Shown here one piece after another: positions 1 to 6,528 of a stretch of DNA of 64,000 bases. The position numbers were made by a program, and so were the translations under genes. The stretch covers positions 124,001 through 188,000 of the forward strand of contig JAUYSK010000023.1 of the NCBI GenBank assembly GCA_030696345.1, given 5' to 3'. This DNA is from Azonexus sp. (GTDB taxonomy: Bacteria; Pseudomonadota; Gammaproteobacteria; Burkholderiales; Rhodocyclaceae). Each line of letters opens with the position of its first letter. The stretch's first letter is position 1. The notes below the pieces were generated by a model. That model saw nothing but the letters and a program-made list of their open reading frames with translations. It was not told the DNA's origin and ran no database searches.

Positions 1-240
1 CCGGTCATGGAAGTCTTCCCTCACGCTTGGGCCTTTTTCCTGATCTTCATCCTTGCCTCCACCTTCACCTTGCTCAATCTCTTCATCGCAGTCATCGTCA
101 ATGCCATTCAGCAGGAACACCAGGGCGATGGGCGTCCATCAATTGAAAGCGAATTGACGCGACTGCATGACGAAATCAGTCGCCTGCGCGAGGATCTTGC
201 GCGCCATGGCGGCCGCCTGCCGGAGACCGGGAAACATTGA
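1..240 (+). CDS. Ion channel family protein, C-terminal end (5' end outside window)
   Basis: Only the last 79 residues are present; the reading frame is open to the left edge. They contain one long hydrophobic helix (WAFFLIFILASTF and the following NLFIAVIVNAI), which looks like the pore-lining S6 segment of the voltage-gated cation channel family (Pfam Ion_trans), as in bacterial sodium-channel-like proteins. A charged heptad-like tail follows (LTRLHDEISRLREDLA), suiting the C-terminal coiled coil that such channels use to form tetramers. The selectivity filter and voltage sensor are off the window, so ion preference cannot be judged. The stop codon overlaps the start of the next gene (TGATG). 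Confidence 0.7.
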   Translation, partial: PVMEVFPHAWAFFLIFILASTFTLLNLFIAVIVNAIQQEHQGDGRPSIESELTRLHDEISRLREDLARHGGRLPETGKH

Positions 241-866
241 TGGTCCGACGGATAGCTGTCCCTGTGGCCTGGTTAACCGGCTCGGCAGGCATCCTGATCA
301 TTGGTGCCAACCTACTCTGCGCGGGTGGCCAATGCCGTGTTCCATGGTTCGATGCCGCAGTACTTGGCTTGCTGAGTGATTGGAAGTCGAACGAACTCGA
401 CACATTCTTTGCTGCCATCACGTGGTTGGGGTCGTTGTGGGTGGTGGTGCCTATCGCTGTTTTGATGGCCTGGAAAGAATACTGGCGCTCAAGTTTGGGA
501 GCCTGTCTTTTTGTGCCGTTGAGCCTGTTCCTGGCAAGCAGCCTTGCCCACATCACCAAGATCATGGTCGAGCGCCCACGTCCCGAGCTTTACCCCGCAA
601 GTATTCCACTTCCCGTGGATTGGAGTTTTCCCAGTGCCCACGCGATGCAGGTCACAGCATGCCTTCTGGCCATGGTCCTTCTGCACAAAACTGGACACCT
701 TTTCGCCAAAGCTCTTGGCGCGGTAGTAATCGTTCTGCTTGTCGTGGCCTCTCGTGCCTACTTGCAGGTGCATTTCCCGACGGATGTGATTTTCGGCATC
801 GTCGCGGCCATCGGTTGCGTCCTCGCAGCACAAAAACTGACTTTTGAACAAAGGAAGGTTTCATGA
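240..866 (+). CDS. PAP2-superfamily membrane phosphatase
   Basis: A 208-residue, multi-helix membrane protein with the three acid-phosphatase signature blocks of the PAP2 family: K107 with RPRP at 112-115, PSAH at 131-134, and SR at 171-172 with H178 and D182. The family removes phosphate from lipid phosphates such as phosphatidic acid or undecaprenyl pyrophosphate at the membrane surface. ATG at 240 overlaps the upstream stop; a TTG at 237 is also possible. The stop overlaps the ATG of dgkA by four bases, so the phosphatase and the lipid kinase are probably made together, which favours a lipid phosphate/alcohol cycle. The substrate cannot be told from sequence. Confidence 0.85.
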   Translation: MVRRIAVPVAWLTGSAGILIIGANLLCAGGQCRVPWFDAAVLGLLSDWKSNELDTFFAAITWLGSLWVVVPIAVLMAWKEYWRSSLGACLFVPLSLFLASSLAHITKIMVERPRPELYPASIPLPVDWSFPSAHAMQVTACLLAMVLLHKTGHLFAKALGAVVIVLLVVASRAYLQVHFPTDVIFGIVAAIGCVLAAQKLTFEQRKVS

Positions 867-1243
867 GGCACAAGTTTCTCGGCATCGGCGAACCGGGCTA
901 TCACCCGCTGCGCAAGCTGCGCACTGTTTTTTCAGGTCTGCGCTACGCCGTCATCTATGACTGGTCGGTGACCTACAAGCTTGTCGTATCGGCCATCATA
1001 TTGCTCGCCGCCTTTTCGCTACGTGCCTGGGTCGATTTTCTGGTCATCCTCCTTGCCACCGCCTTCGTCGTCTTTGCAGAAATCATCAATAGCGCGATCG
1101 AAGCACTGTGCGATTTCGTCGAGGATCGCCATAACGAAAAGATCAAGGTCATCAAGGACATGGCTGCTGCTGCCGTCGGCATTGCCATGTTCGCGTGGCT
1201 GGTGGTCATTTTTGTCGAAGCGGGGCAACTGCTTCAACGTTGA
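863..1243 (+). CDS. dgkA: Diacylglycerol kinase (DgkA)
   Basis: A 126-residue protein of about the size of E. coli DgkA (about 120), with three predicted membrane helices. The family signature is complete: E73, N76 and E80 in EIINSAIE, then D99 in KDMAAAAV. DgkA phosphorylates diacylglycerol with ATP to give phosphatidic acid, recycling diacylglycerol released when membrane-derived glucans take their head groups from phospholipid. ATG overlaps the stop of the PAP2 gene (ATGA), so translation is probably coupled. The N-terminal 25 residues are a little longer than the E. coli form. Some family members prefer undecaprenol, but those are mainly Gram-positive. Confidence 0.92.
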   Translation: MRHKFLGIGEPGYHPLRKLRTVFSGLRYAVIYDWSVTYKLVVSAIILLAAFSLRAWVDFLVILLATAFVVFAEIINSAIEALCDFVEDRHNEKIKVIKDMAAAAVGIAMFAWLVVIFVEAGQLLQR

Positions 1244-1257
1244 AAGCATGGTAATGA

Positions 1258-1407
1258 ATTGCACCGGCTTCGATAAACATTCCCGGCTTGAACGAAGCAA
1301 ACTTCGACAAACTGCTCCACAAGCTGACCGCTGCCTATCGAACCCGGGCCGGACAGCTGGTGCTTGATGTGGAGAGCACAGGAAATCAGCTCCTGCTAAA
1401 CCAGTGA
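1258..1407 (+). other. Possible small ORF or gene remnant without a clear start
   Basis: After an in-frame TGA at 1255 the frame stays open to TGA at 1405-1407 and encodes about 48 residues, including NIPGLNEANFDKLLHKL and AGQLVLDVEST. The amphipathic, protein-like composition differs from a random shadow frame, but there is no ATG; only ATT 1258 or TTG 1285 could start it. It fills the gap between dgkA and the convergent patatin gene. It may be the 3' end of a decayed gene. I do not recognise the family. Confidence 0.25.
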
Positions 1408-2448
1408 CTACTTCAAACCTTTGAGGAAAGCCAGACCCTCGCGGCGGCCTTCGGTGAGCAGGGATTCGATGAAACTCGGACGGCGGTCGAGTTTTGACGG
1501 GTAGTCGAGTTCGAGTCTGAGCGGAATGTGGCGCACTTCGACATGTTTGAAATGCTCGGCATTCAGCCAGCCTTTGGCGATCCACTGGTTGGTCTGGTCG
1601 ACGAAAAACAGTTCCTGCTTGAGCGAAAGGTTGCCGGCCAGCTCATTTCGGCGATCGGTGATGTCGCTGTTCAGTGTCGGTTCAGTCGTGCGTTGGTCAG
1701 GGTTGATCTGGATAACCCAGATTTCATCCGGCTTGGCATCTTTGCCTTGGCTGCCAGCGAGAAAACTGCGGACCGGCGGATTTTCGGAAAACAGGCCATC
1801 CCAATAAATGCCCTTGCCGATCGGTACGGCACGGAACAGTTCGGGAATCGCTGCCGAAGCGAGCAGGGCTTCGGGTGTGATGCGCTTTTCCAGTTCGCGG
1901 TGGTGTGAATTGAATACCGTGAATTTCCCGGAAAGCACTTCGACTGCGCCAACCAGCAGGCGTGGCGAGGTGGCGGTGATCAGGTGCGGCAGGCGGGCAA
2001 AGCCAATGTGGCGTTTGAGGATGCTGGCGAGGTAATCCTGGCCGGTATTCGGTAAATGGTAGGGGCTGACTTCCGGCAACGCCAGGTAAGCCGAACCGCG
2101 TTGGAGCCAGACCAGAAAGTGATTGGAGATCGCGTCGGGTAGTTCCCGTGACGACATTTCCTGCCAGAAGGATTCGAGCATTTCCGCCCCGTGTTCCGGC
2201 TTGCCCTGAAGCAGGCCATACCAGGCGATGGCGGCGCACAGCGCGCCACCGGAGGTGCCGGAGAGACCCTGAATGCGATAGCGCGCCGGGTCGAGATTGC
2301 GCAGGATGGCTTGCAGCACGCCAGCGCTGAAAGCGGTGTGGCTGCCGCCGCCCTGGCAGGCGATGGCAATGGTCTTGACCGATGGTTTGCGGGTGGTTTT
2401 GGCGTTCATTTTCGGGCTCATGCAAAGGACGTTCCGCCAGTTTGCCAC
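1408..2448 (-). CDS. Patatin-like phospholipase
   Basis: A 346-residue protein with the patatin fold markers: the oxyanion-hole glycines in CQGGGSHTAFSAG (residues 31-43), the nucleophile elbow GTSGG with Ser66, and the dyad aspartate D217 in DGLF. Patatins are Ser-Asp lipid acyl hydrolases; no signal peptide is seen, so it is probably cytosolic or acts at the inner membrane. The start shown is GTG; ATG at 2421 (residue 10) or 2409 (residue 14) are real alternatives since the extra residues lie ahead of the conserved domain. It lies 25 bases downstream of the exonuclease/GIY-YIG gene on the same strand and may share its transcript, though no functional link is obvious. Confidence 0.85.
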   Translation of the reverse strand: MANWRNVLCMSPKMNAKTTRKPSVKTIAIACQGGGSHTAFSAGVLQAILRNLDPARYRIQGLSGTSGGALCAAIAWYGLLQGKPEHGAEMLESFWQEMSSRELPDAISNHFLVWLQRGSAYLALPEVSPYHLPNTGQDYLASILKRHIGFARLPHLITATSPRLLVGAVEVLSGKFTVFNSHHRELEKRITPEALLASAAIPELFRAVPIGKGIYWDGLFSENPPVRSFLAGSQGKDAKPDEIWVIQINPDQRTTEPTLNSDITDRRNELAGNLSLKQELFFVDQTNQWIAKGWLNAEHFKHVEVRHIPLRLELDYPSKLDRRPSFIESLLTEGRREGLAFLKGLK

Positions 2449-2473
2449 GTTTCGCCGGCAAGCAATGACGCCG

Positions 2474-3841
2474 TCACGGAAGCCGGAGCGGGGTCATCCG
2501 GCTGACGAACTTGGCAAGTATCTTGTAGGTGTCGCGGTCGAATGGCGGTCGAACGTTATCGAGCAGGGCGTGCAACTCGTCTTCACGCTTCGCCGTGCCA
2601 AGATAACGCCAGCCATCAACCAGATGTACTTCGTCGCCTTCACGGATGAAAGCCGGGCCATTCACTGGCCAGGTGGCCAGTTTGAGCCGGGTCAGGGCGC
2701 CAACCAGCCGCATCGTATGTTTGGCATAGGGCTCGTTGCCGACGCAGGCACCCTTGCAACGCTTGATCTGGTGGGCGAAGCAGGGCTTGCCGGGCGCAGT
2801 TTTTTCGAGGCCAAGCAGGGCGTCGCACAGATTGTGTTCGGTCGCCAGTGAGCGCAGGACATCGGTGGCTTCCTTGCTGCTCTTGAACAGTCCGTAGCAG
2901 GAGCTGCGGATGCTGAAATCGAAATCGCGTGGCGAGGTCAGTTCCGGTCGCAGCCAGCCTTCGCCTTCATCGATCAAAGTCCAGGTACAGACATCGTCGT
3001 TCTTGCGGAGCTGCCGGTTTTGGCTGGGGAGCATTTCCTTGACCAGGGCTGCTTCTTTCAACAGGGCGCCGATTTCGCCGGCAGTTTCAATCCAGTCGAT
3101 GCGTTTGACCTGCTGCGACAGGGCCATTTCCTTGGCTGATTTGTGGTCGGCGGCAAAGTGCGACAGCACCCGCTGGCGGATGTCCTTGGCCTTGCCGATG
3201 TAGAGCGGCAGGTTGTTGTTGCCGTAAAACAGATAAACGCCGGGGGTGTCCGGCAGTTCGTCGACGATGCCGGCATCGAGATGCGGTGGCAGGCTGGGGC
3301 GGGCGTTTTGCGCTTGCAGTGCGGCATCAATATCGGCAGTGCTGCGGTCAACGTGTATTTTTTGCCAAAATTGATGAATCAATTGGGCGTCGGCCAGCGC
3401 CCGGTGGCGGGCTTCGGCAGCCAGGCCATGGCGTTCGATCAGCGAATCGAGATTGTGCCGTTTATGTTCCGGGAAGAGCGTGCGCGACAGCTTGACGGTA
3501 CATAGCACCGGCGCCCGAAAAGTGATGTCGAGGCGCTTGAATTCGTTTTTCAGGAAACCGTAGTCGAAACGGGCATTGTGGGCGATGAACAACCGGCCTT
3601 GCAGTCGTTGCAGGACATCGGCAGCCACCGCCTCGAACGGCGGCGCATCGGCGACCATGGCGTTGCTGATGCCGGTCAGCTGTTCAATGAAGGGCGGAAT
3701 ACGGGTGCCGGGATTGACCAGTTGCTGCCATTCGCGCACGGTGCCGTCGGTATCGACTTCAACGATGCCGATTTCGGTGATGCGATCTATGGTGGCGGTG
3801 GCACCGGTGGTTTCAAGGTCGACGAAGGCTAGGGGGCGCAT
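2474..3841 (-). CDS. DnaQ-like exonuclease fused to a UvrC/Cho-like GIY-YIG nuclease
   Basis: A 455-residue two-part nuclease. Residues 1-160 are a DEDDh 3'-5' exonuclease of the Pol III epsilon type: D8 and E10 in VDLETT, D93 in HNARFDYG, and H146 and D151 in HRALADAQ. Residues 198-290 are a GIY-YIG endonuclease like the N-terminal half of UvrC and E. coli Cho (GVYLFY at 201, YIGKAKDIRQRV at 214). A Cys-rich UvrC-like stretch follows (CFAHQIKRCKGAC). The fusion is known in proteobacteria and is usually annotated as an exonuclease or excinuclease cho. It probably nicks or trims damaged DNA, but the actual substrate is not shown. No LexA box is visible in front of it. Confidence 0.85.
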   Translation of the reverse strand: MRPLAFVDLETTGATATIDRITEIGIVEVDTDGTVREWQQLVNPGTRIPPFIEQLTGISNAMVADAPPFEAVAADVLQRLQGRLFIAHNARFDYGFLKNEFKRLDITFRAPVLCTVKLSRTLFPEHKRHNLDSLIERHGLAAEARHRALADAQLIHQFWQKIHVDRSTADIDAALQAQNARPSLPPHLDAGIVDELPDTPGVYLFYGNNNLPLYIGKAKDIRQRVLSHFAADHKSAKEMALSQQVKRIDWIETAGEIGALLKEAALVKEMLPSQNRQLRKNDDVCTWTLIDEGEGWLRPELTSPRDFDFSIRSSCYGLFKSSKEATDVLRSLATEHNLCDALLGLEKTAPGKPCFAHQIKRCKGACVGNEPYAKHTMRLVGALTRLKLATWPVNGPAFIREGDEVHLVDGWRYLGTAKREDELHALLDNVRPPFDRDTYKILAKFVSRMTPLRLP

Positions 3842-3971
3842 GGGCGGAATTTTCTCATGACTGGTGGCAACATCCGCTGTAAGGATTTCGGCTGGTTAAC
3901 GACTAATGGATAACACCGAACCAAAAACGGTGTGAACTTGTCTGAACAGCAACCCGTCGAAAGGTACCGAG

Positions 3972-5309
3972 ATGTTCTCCCGTCAAGCAATACAAGGATT
4001 CATTATGGCCATCAGCACCAGCCTTCTGCTCAGCGCCTGCGCTGACAGCAATTCCGCCACCAAAGCCAGCAAAGAGGTTGCCAAAGCCGGCAATGCCGAA
4101 TCCATCGTGCTGGGCATGGGCTGCTTCTGGGGCGCGGAAAAACGCATGTCTGCCATCCTGGGCGTGCTCGATGTCGAAAGCGGCTACGCCAATGGCGATA
4201 TCGCCGGCACCTACGAAGCCGTTCTCGCCCATGAGAAGACCGTGCGGGCCGGAAAAACCACACAGCGCAACCACGCCGAAGTGGTCAAGGTAAGCTTCGA
4301 TCCAGCCAGGGTGAATCTGGAAACCGTGCTGATCCAGTTCTGGGAAAGCCATAACCCGACGCAGGGCGACCGCCAGGGCAACGATATTGGCACCAATTAC
4401 CGTAGCGCTGTCTATACCAACAGCGATGCCCAGTTATCTGTCGCCCTGCAGACCAGGGCAGCCTATCAGGGGGCTCTGACCGCCCAGAAATTTGGCCAGA
4501 TCACTACGGACATCGCGCCGCTGAAGACCTATTTTTCGGCCGAGGAATACCATCAGGATTACCTCGTGAAAAACCCGAACGGCTATTGCGGCCTGGGGGG
4601 CACCGGCGTCAAGTATCCGAATGGCAAAACAGGTGCATCGAACCCGCCGGTTGCGGTAAAAGCCCCACGGCTGGATGGCAAGGCCTTGAGTTTTGAGCGG
4701 CAACTGGTGATTTTTGAAGCCGAAGACTGTGCCTACTGCCGCAAATTCAAGGCAGATGTGCTGGATCACTGGAAATCGCCGGTGGCCGTTACCCGTACAT
4801 TGAATCCTGAAGTGCCGACCGGTTGGTCACTGGAAAAAGCGCTGTTTGCTACGCCGACCATCGTGCTCTTCGAAAAGGGCAAGGAGGTTTCCCGTTACAC
4901 AGGCTACAACGGTGAGACGGCGCGCTTCTGGCAATGGCTGGGTTATCAGTTGCTGACGCCGGCGCAGCAGAAAATTGCCTTTGAGCAGGGGACGGAACGC
5001 CCCTTTACGGGCTCCAATCTGGATGAAAAGCGCCCCGGTACGTTTGTCGATCCCATTACCGGCGTCGCGCTGTTCCGTAGCGATACCAAGTATGAAAGCG
5101 GCACTGGCTGGCCGAGTTTTTTCAACCCCTTGCCCGGCGCCATTTCGCTGCACGAAGACGTCAGCATGGGCATGAAGCGGGTCGAGGTGCGCAGCGCCAG
5201 CTCCGGCATTCACCTTGGTCACGTTTTCGATGATGGCCCGGCGCCGACCTACAAGCGCTATTGCATCAACGGTAACGTTCTGAAATTTGTGCCGGACGCG
5301 GGCAAATAG
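3972..5309 (+). CDS. msrAB: Lipoprotein MsrA-thioredoxin-like-MsrB fusion
   Basis: A 445-residue methionine sulfoxide reductase fusion. A lipoprotein signal ends at LSAC with Cys23, placing the enzyme outside the inner membrane. MsrA: catalytic Cys51 in GCFWG, GYANG at 71, YHQDY at 193 and Cys206 in NGYCG. Middle domain (about 235-330): thioredoxin-like, with CAYC (Cys253, Cys256) and the cis-proline motif ATPT. MsrB (about 340-445): GWPSFF at 379 and catalytic Cys431 in RYCIN. Neisserial PilB has the order Trx-MsrA-MsrB; here the thioredoxin part sits between the two. The two CxxC zinc pairs of many MsrBs are absent, and the usual resolving Cys position (SGTGW) is Thr378. The first ATG has a GAAAGG ribosome site; ATG 4005 would still leave a signal. 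Confidence 0.88.
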   Translation: MFSRQAIQGFIMAISTSLLLSACADSNSATKASKEVAKAGNAESIVLGMGCFWGAEKRMSAILGVLDVESGYANGDIAGTYEAVLAHEKTVRAGKTTQRNHAEVVKVSFDPARVNLETVLIQFWESHNPTQGDRQGNDIGTNYRSAVYTNSDAQLSVALQTRAAYQGALTAQKFGQITTDIAPLKTYFSAEEYHQDYLVKNPNGYCGLGGTGVKYPNGKTGASNPPVAVKAPRLDGKALSFERQLVIFEAEDCAYCRKFKADVLDHWKSPVAVTRTLNPEVPTGWSLEKALFATPTIVLFEKGKEVSRYTGYNGETARFWQWLGYQLLTPAQQKIAFEQGTERPFTGSNLDEKRPGTFVDPITGVALFRSDTKYESGTGWPSFFNPLPGAISLHEDVSMGMKRVEVRSASSGIHLGHVFDDGPAPTYKRYCINGNVLKFVPDAGK

Positions 5310-5327
5310 CTCCAGCTTTAACGTCCA

Positions 5328-5362
5328 GAGGGAGGCCTGCCATGTGCTTGGGCCTCCCTTTT
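5328..5362 (+). terminator. Rho-independent terminator after msrAB
   Basis: GGGAGGCC (5330-5337) pairs with GGCCTCCC (5351-5358) over a 13-base loop and is followed by TTTTGCTTTG. It lies 20 bases after the msrAB stop codon. Confidence 0.75.
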
Positions 5363-5438
5363 GCTTTGTCAGGCTATCGCCCGCCTCGGGATGAGGAGAA
5401 ATTCGGGCGAAACTTCGACTACGGACGCTGAAAAATTC

Positions 5439-5753
5439 ATGATCAATCGACATTCCGGCTGCCCGCTCTGTGGCGGCAAACTCTCTGCAACGGACCTGCT
5501 CAATGCCTGTGATGGCGTTGCCGATGCAACCCTCGGCGTGCTCTCGGCACGCTGCCCCTTTTGTCAGGGGCATCTGGAAATCCGCCCTGCTGCGGGCCGC
5601 ATCGACATCGGTTACGCCGTTGGCACGACCAGCCGCCGCTTCGATGTGGCGACCAGCCTGGTCTGCGATGGTCTGGAGATCGTCGCGACCAATGAGCCCG
5701 GTTGTCTGCACCTGAAGTCACCAGAACGGATCTGGGAATTTCACGAAGCGTAG
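5439..5753 (+). CDS. Small double-CxxC (zinc-ribbon-like) protein
   Basis: A protein of 104 residues from ATG 5439 (the frame is open further upstream, but only with weak starts). It carries two CxxC knuckles, CPLC (8-11) and CPFC (39-42), spaced as in a zinc ribbon, followed by a beta-rich domain (HLEIRPAAGRIDIGYAV). No signal peptide or membrane helix. I do not recognise the family; the fold suggests a small metal-binding protein, with no direct evidence for nucleic-acid or protein binding. It stands alone behind the msrAB terminator. Confidence 0.6.
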   Translation: MINRHSGCPLCGGKLSATDLLNACDGVADATLGVLSARCPFCQGHLEIRPAAGRIDIGYAVGTTSRRFDVATSLVCDGLEIVATNEPGCLHLKSPERIWEFHEA

Positions 5754-5762
5754 CCGTTGGCT

Positions 5763-5781
5763 GAGCGACGCGTTGTCGCTC
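5763..5781. repeat. Perfect 7-bp hairpin in an intergenic spacer
   Basis: GAGCGAC (5763-5769) and GTCGCTC (5775-5781) form a stem with a 5-base loop, 10 bases after the stop of the CxxC gene. There is no T run, so it is at best a weak terminator or an mRNA-stabilising hairpin. Confidence 0.35.
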
Positions 5782-5867
5782 GCAGCTGTCGCAAAGATGA
5801 CAAACCTCGTTGATCGAAGTATTGCGTCTAAACTCGCTGCCTGCTGCTGCTACCTACGCTCAATCCC

Positions 5868-6143
5868 ATGACCATCGAAATCTCTCCCGACGCCAGCAAG
5901 GCGGCCATCGTCTCAATCCAGCGCTACTTCTCCGAAAACATGGAGGAGGAAATTGGCAACCTCGCGGCCGGTGCCCTGCTTGGCTTTTTTCTGAAGGAAA
6001 TTGGCCCGGTCGTTTACAACAAAGCCGTAGCTGACGCCCAGGCGAGGCTGCAAGCGCAGGTCATGGAACTCGATGTCGAGGTTTACGAGGATGAATTTCA
6101 GTATTGGCTGAAGCCTGGCCGGCCGGGTAAACGCCGTGGATGA
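5868..6143 (+). CDS. DUF2164 family protein
   Basis: A 91-residue protein matching the DUF2164 pattern as I remember it: MTIEIS at the start, the IQRYFSENMEEEIGNLAAG block, FFLKEIGPVVYNKAVADAQ, and an acidic aromatic end (EVYEDEFQYW). The family is widespread in proteobacteria and has no known function. It has no signal or membrane segment. The 3' end overlaps the start of the next small membrane gene by eight bases, so the two are probably co-translated. Confidence 0.8.
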   Translation: MTIEISPDASKAAIVSIQRYFSENMEEEIGNLAAGALLGFFLKEIGPVVYNKAVADAQARLQAQVMELDVEVYEDEFQYWLKPGRPGKRRG

Positions 6144-6380
6144 ACTGAGCACGCTATCCAGCCTCGGCTTCTCGTTGCCAACCCCGGCCTACATCATCGG
6201 CGCCATTCTCTTTGGCCTGATCGGCTACGCCGCCTATCGGTACGGCAAGCAGAAAGCGCTCAACAAGGTCAAATGGATAGGTGTGGCACTGATGATCTAT
6301 CCCTACGCATTTCCGGGACGGAAATGCTGTATGTCGTTGGCGCTGCGTTGTGTCTTGAGTTGTATGTCTGGCGGCAATAG
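6136..6380 (+). pseudogene. Small two-helix membrane protein, interrupted by a one-base frameshift
   Basis: The first 57 residues are a conserved-looking small membrane protein (LPTPAYIIGAILFGLIG, AYRYGKQK, KWIGVALMIYPYA). After the GC of the Ala codon near 6310 the frame changes to a Cys/Arg-rich tail ending at 6387. If one base is restored there, the next frame reads ISGTEMLYVVGAALC, then LELYVWRQ and a stop at 6378-6380. This gives an 81-residue protein with a second helix, as expected for the family. So there is a one-base deletion, either a real mutation or a sequencing or assembly error. It overlaps the DUF2164 gene by eight bases. Confidence 0.7.
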
Positions 6381-6487
6381 GCGTTGAAGATGTAGTGGAG
6401 GGGTGTCGGTCGACTGAAAGCTGTTTTTGCGGCTCAGTCGAAGCTTTTTCAACTCAAGGCGATGCCGGGGCTCTCCATCGCCTCGGG

Positions 6488-6493
6488 TATAAT
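6488..6493 (+). promoter_or_regulatory. Possible -10 box of the purL promoter
   Basis: A consensus TATAAT in CGGGTATAATTTCG, 35 bases before the purL ATG. No convincing -35 hexamer is seen at 16-18 bases upstream. No purine-repressor operator is recognised. Confidence 0.4.
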
Positions 6494-6528
6494 TTCGCCC
6501 TCTTCGCCTAACCTGAAATCACTCTCCA

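Noticed and set aside
5868..6143. Idea that the DUF2164 gene and the small membrane gene form a toxin-antitoxin pair
   Set aside because: The overlap suggested it, but DUF2164 and the two-helix protein show no known toxin or antitoxin motif.
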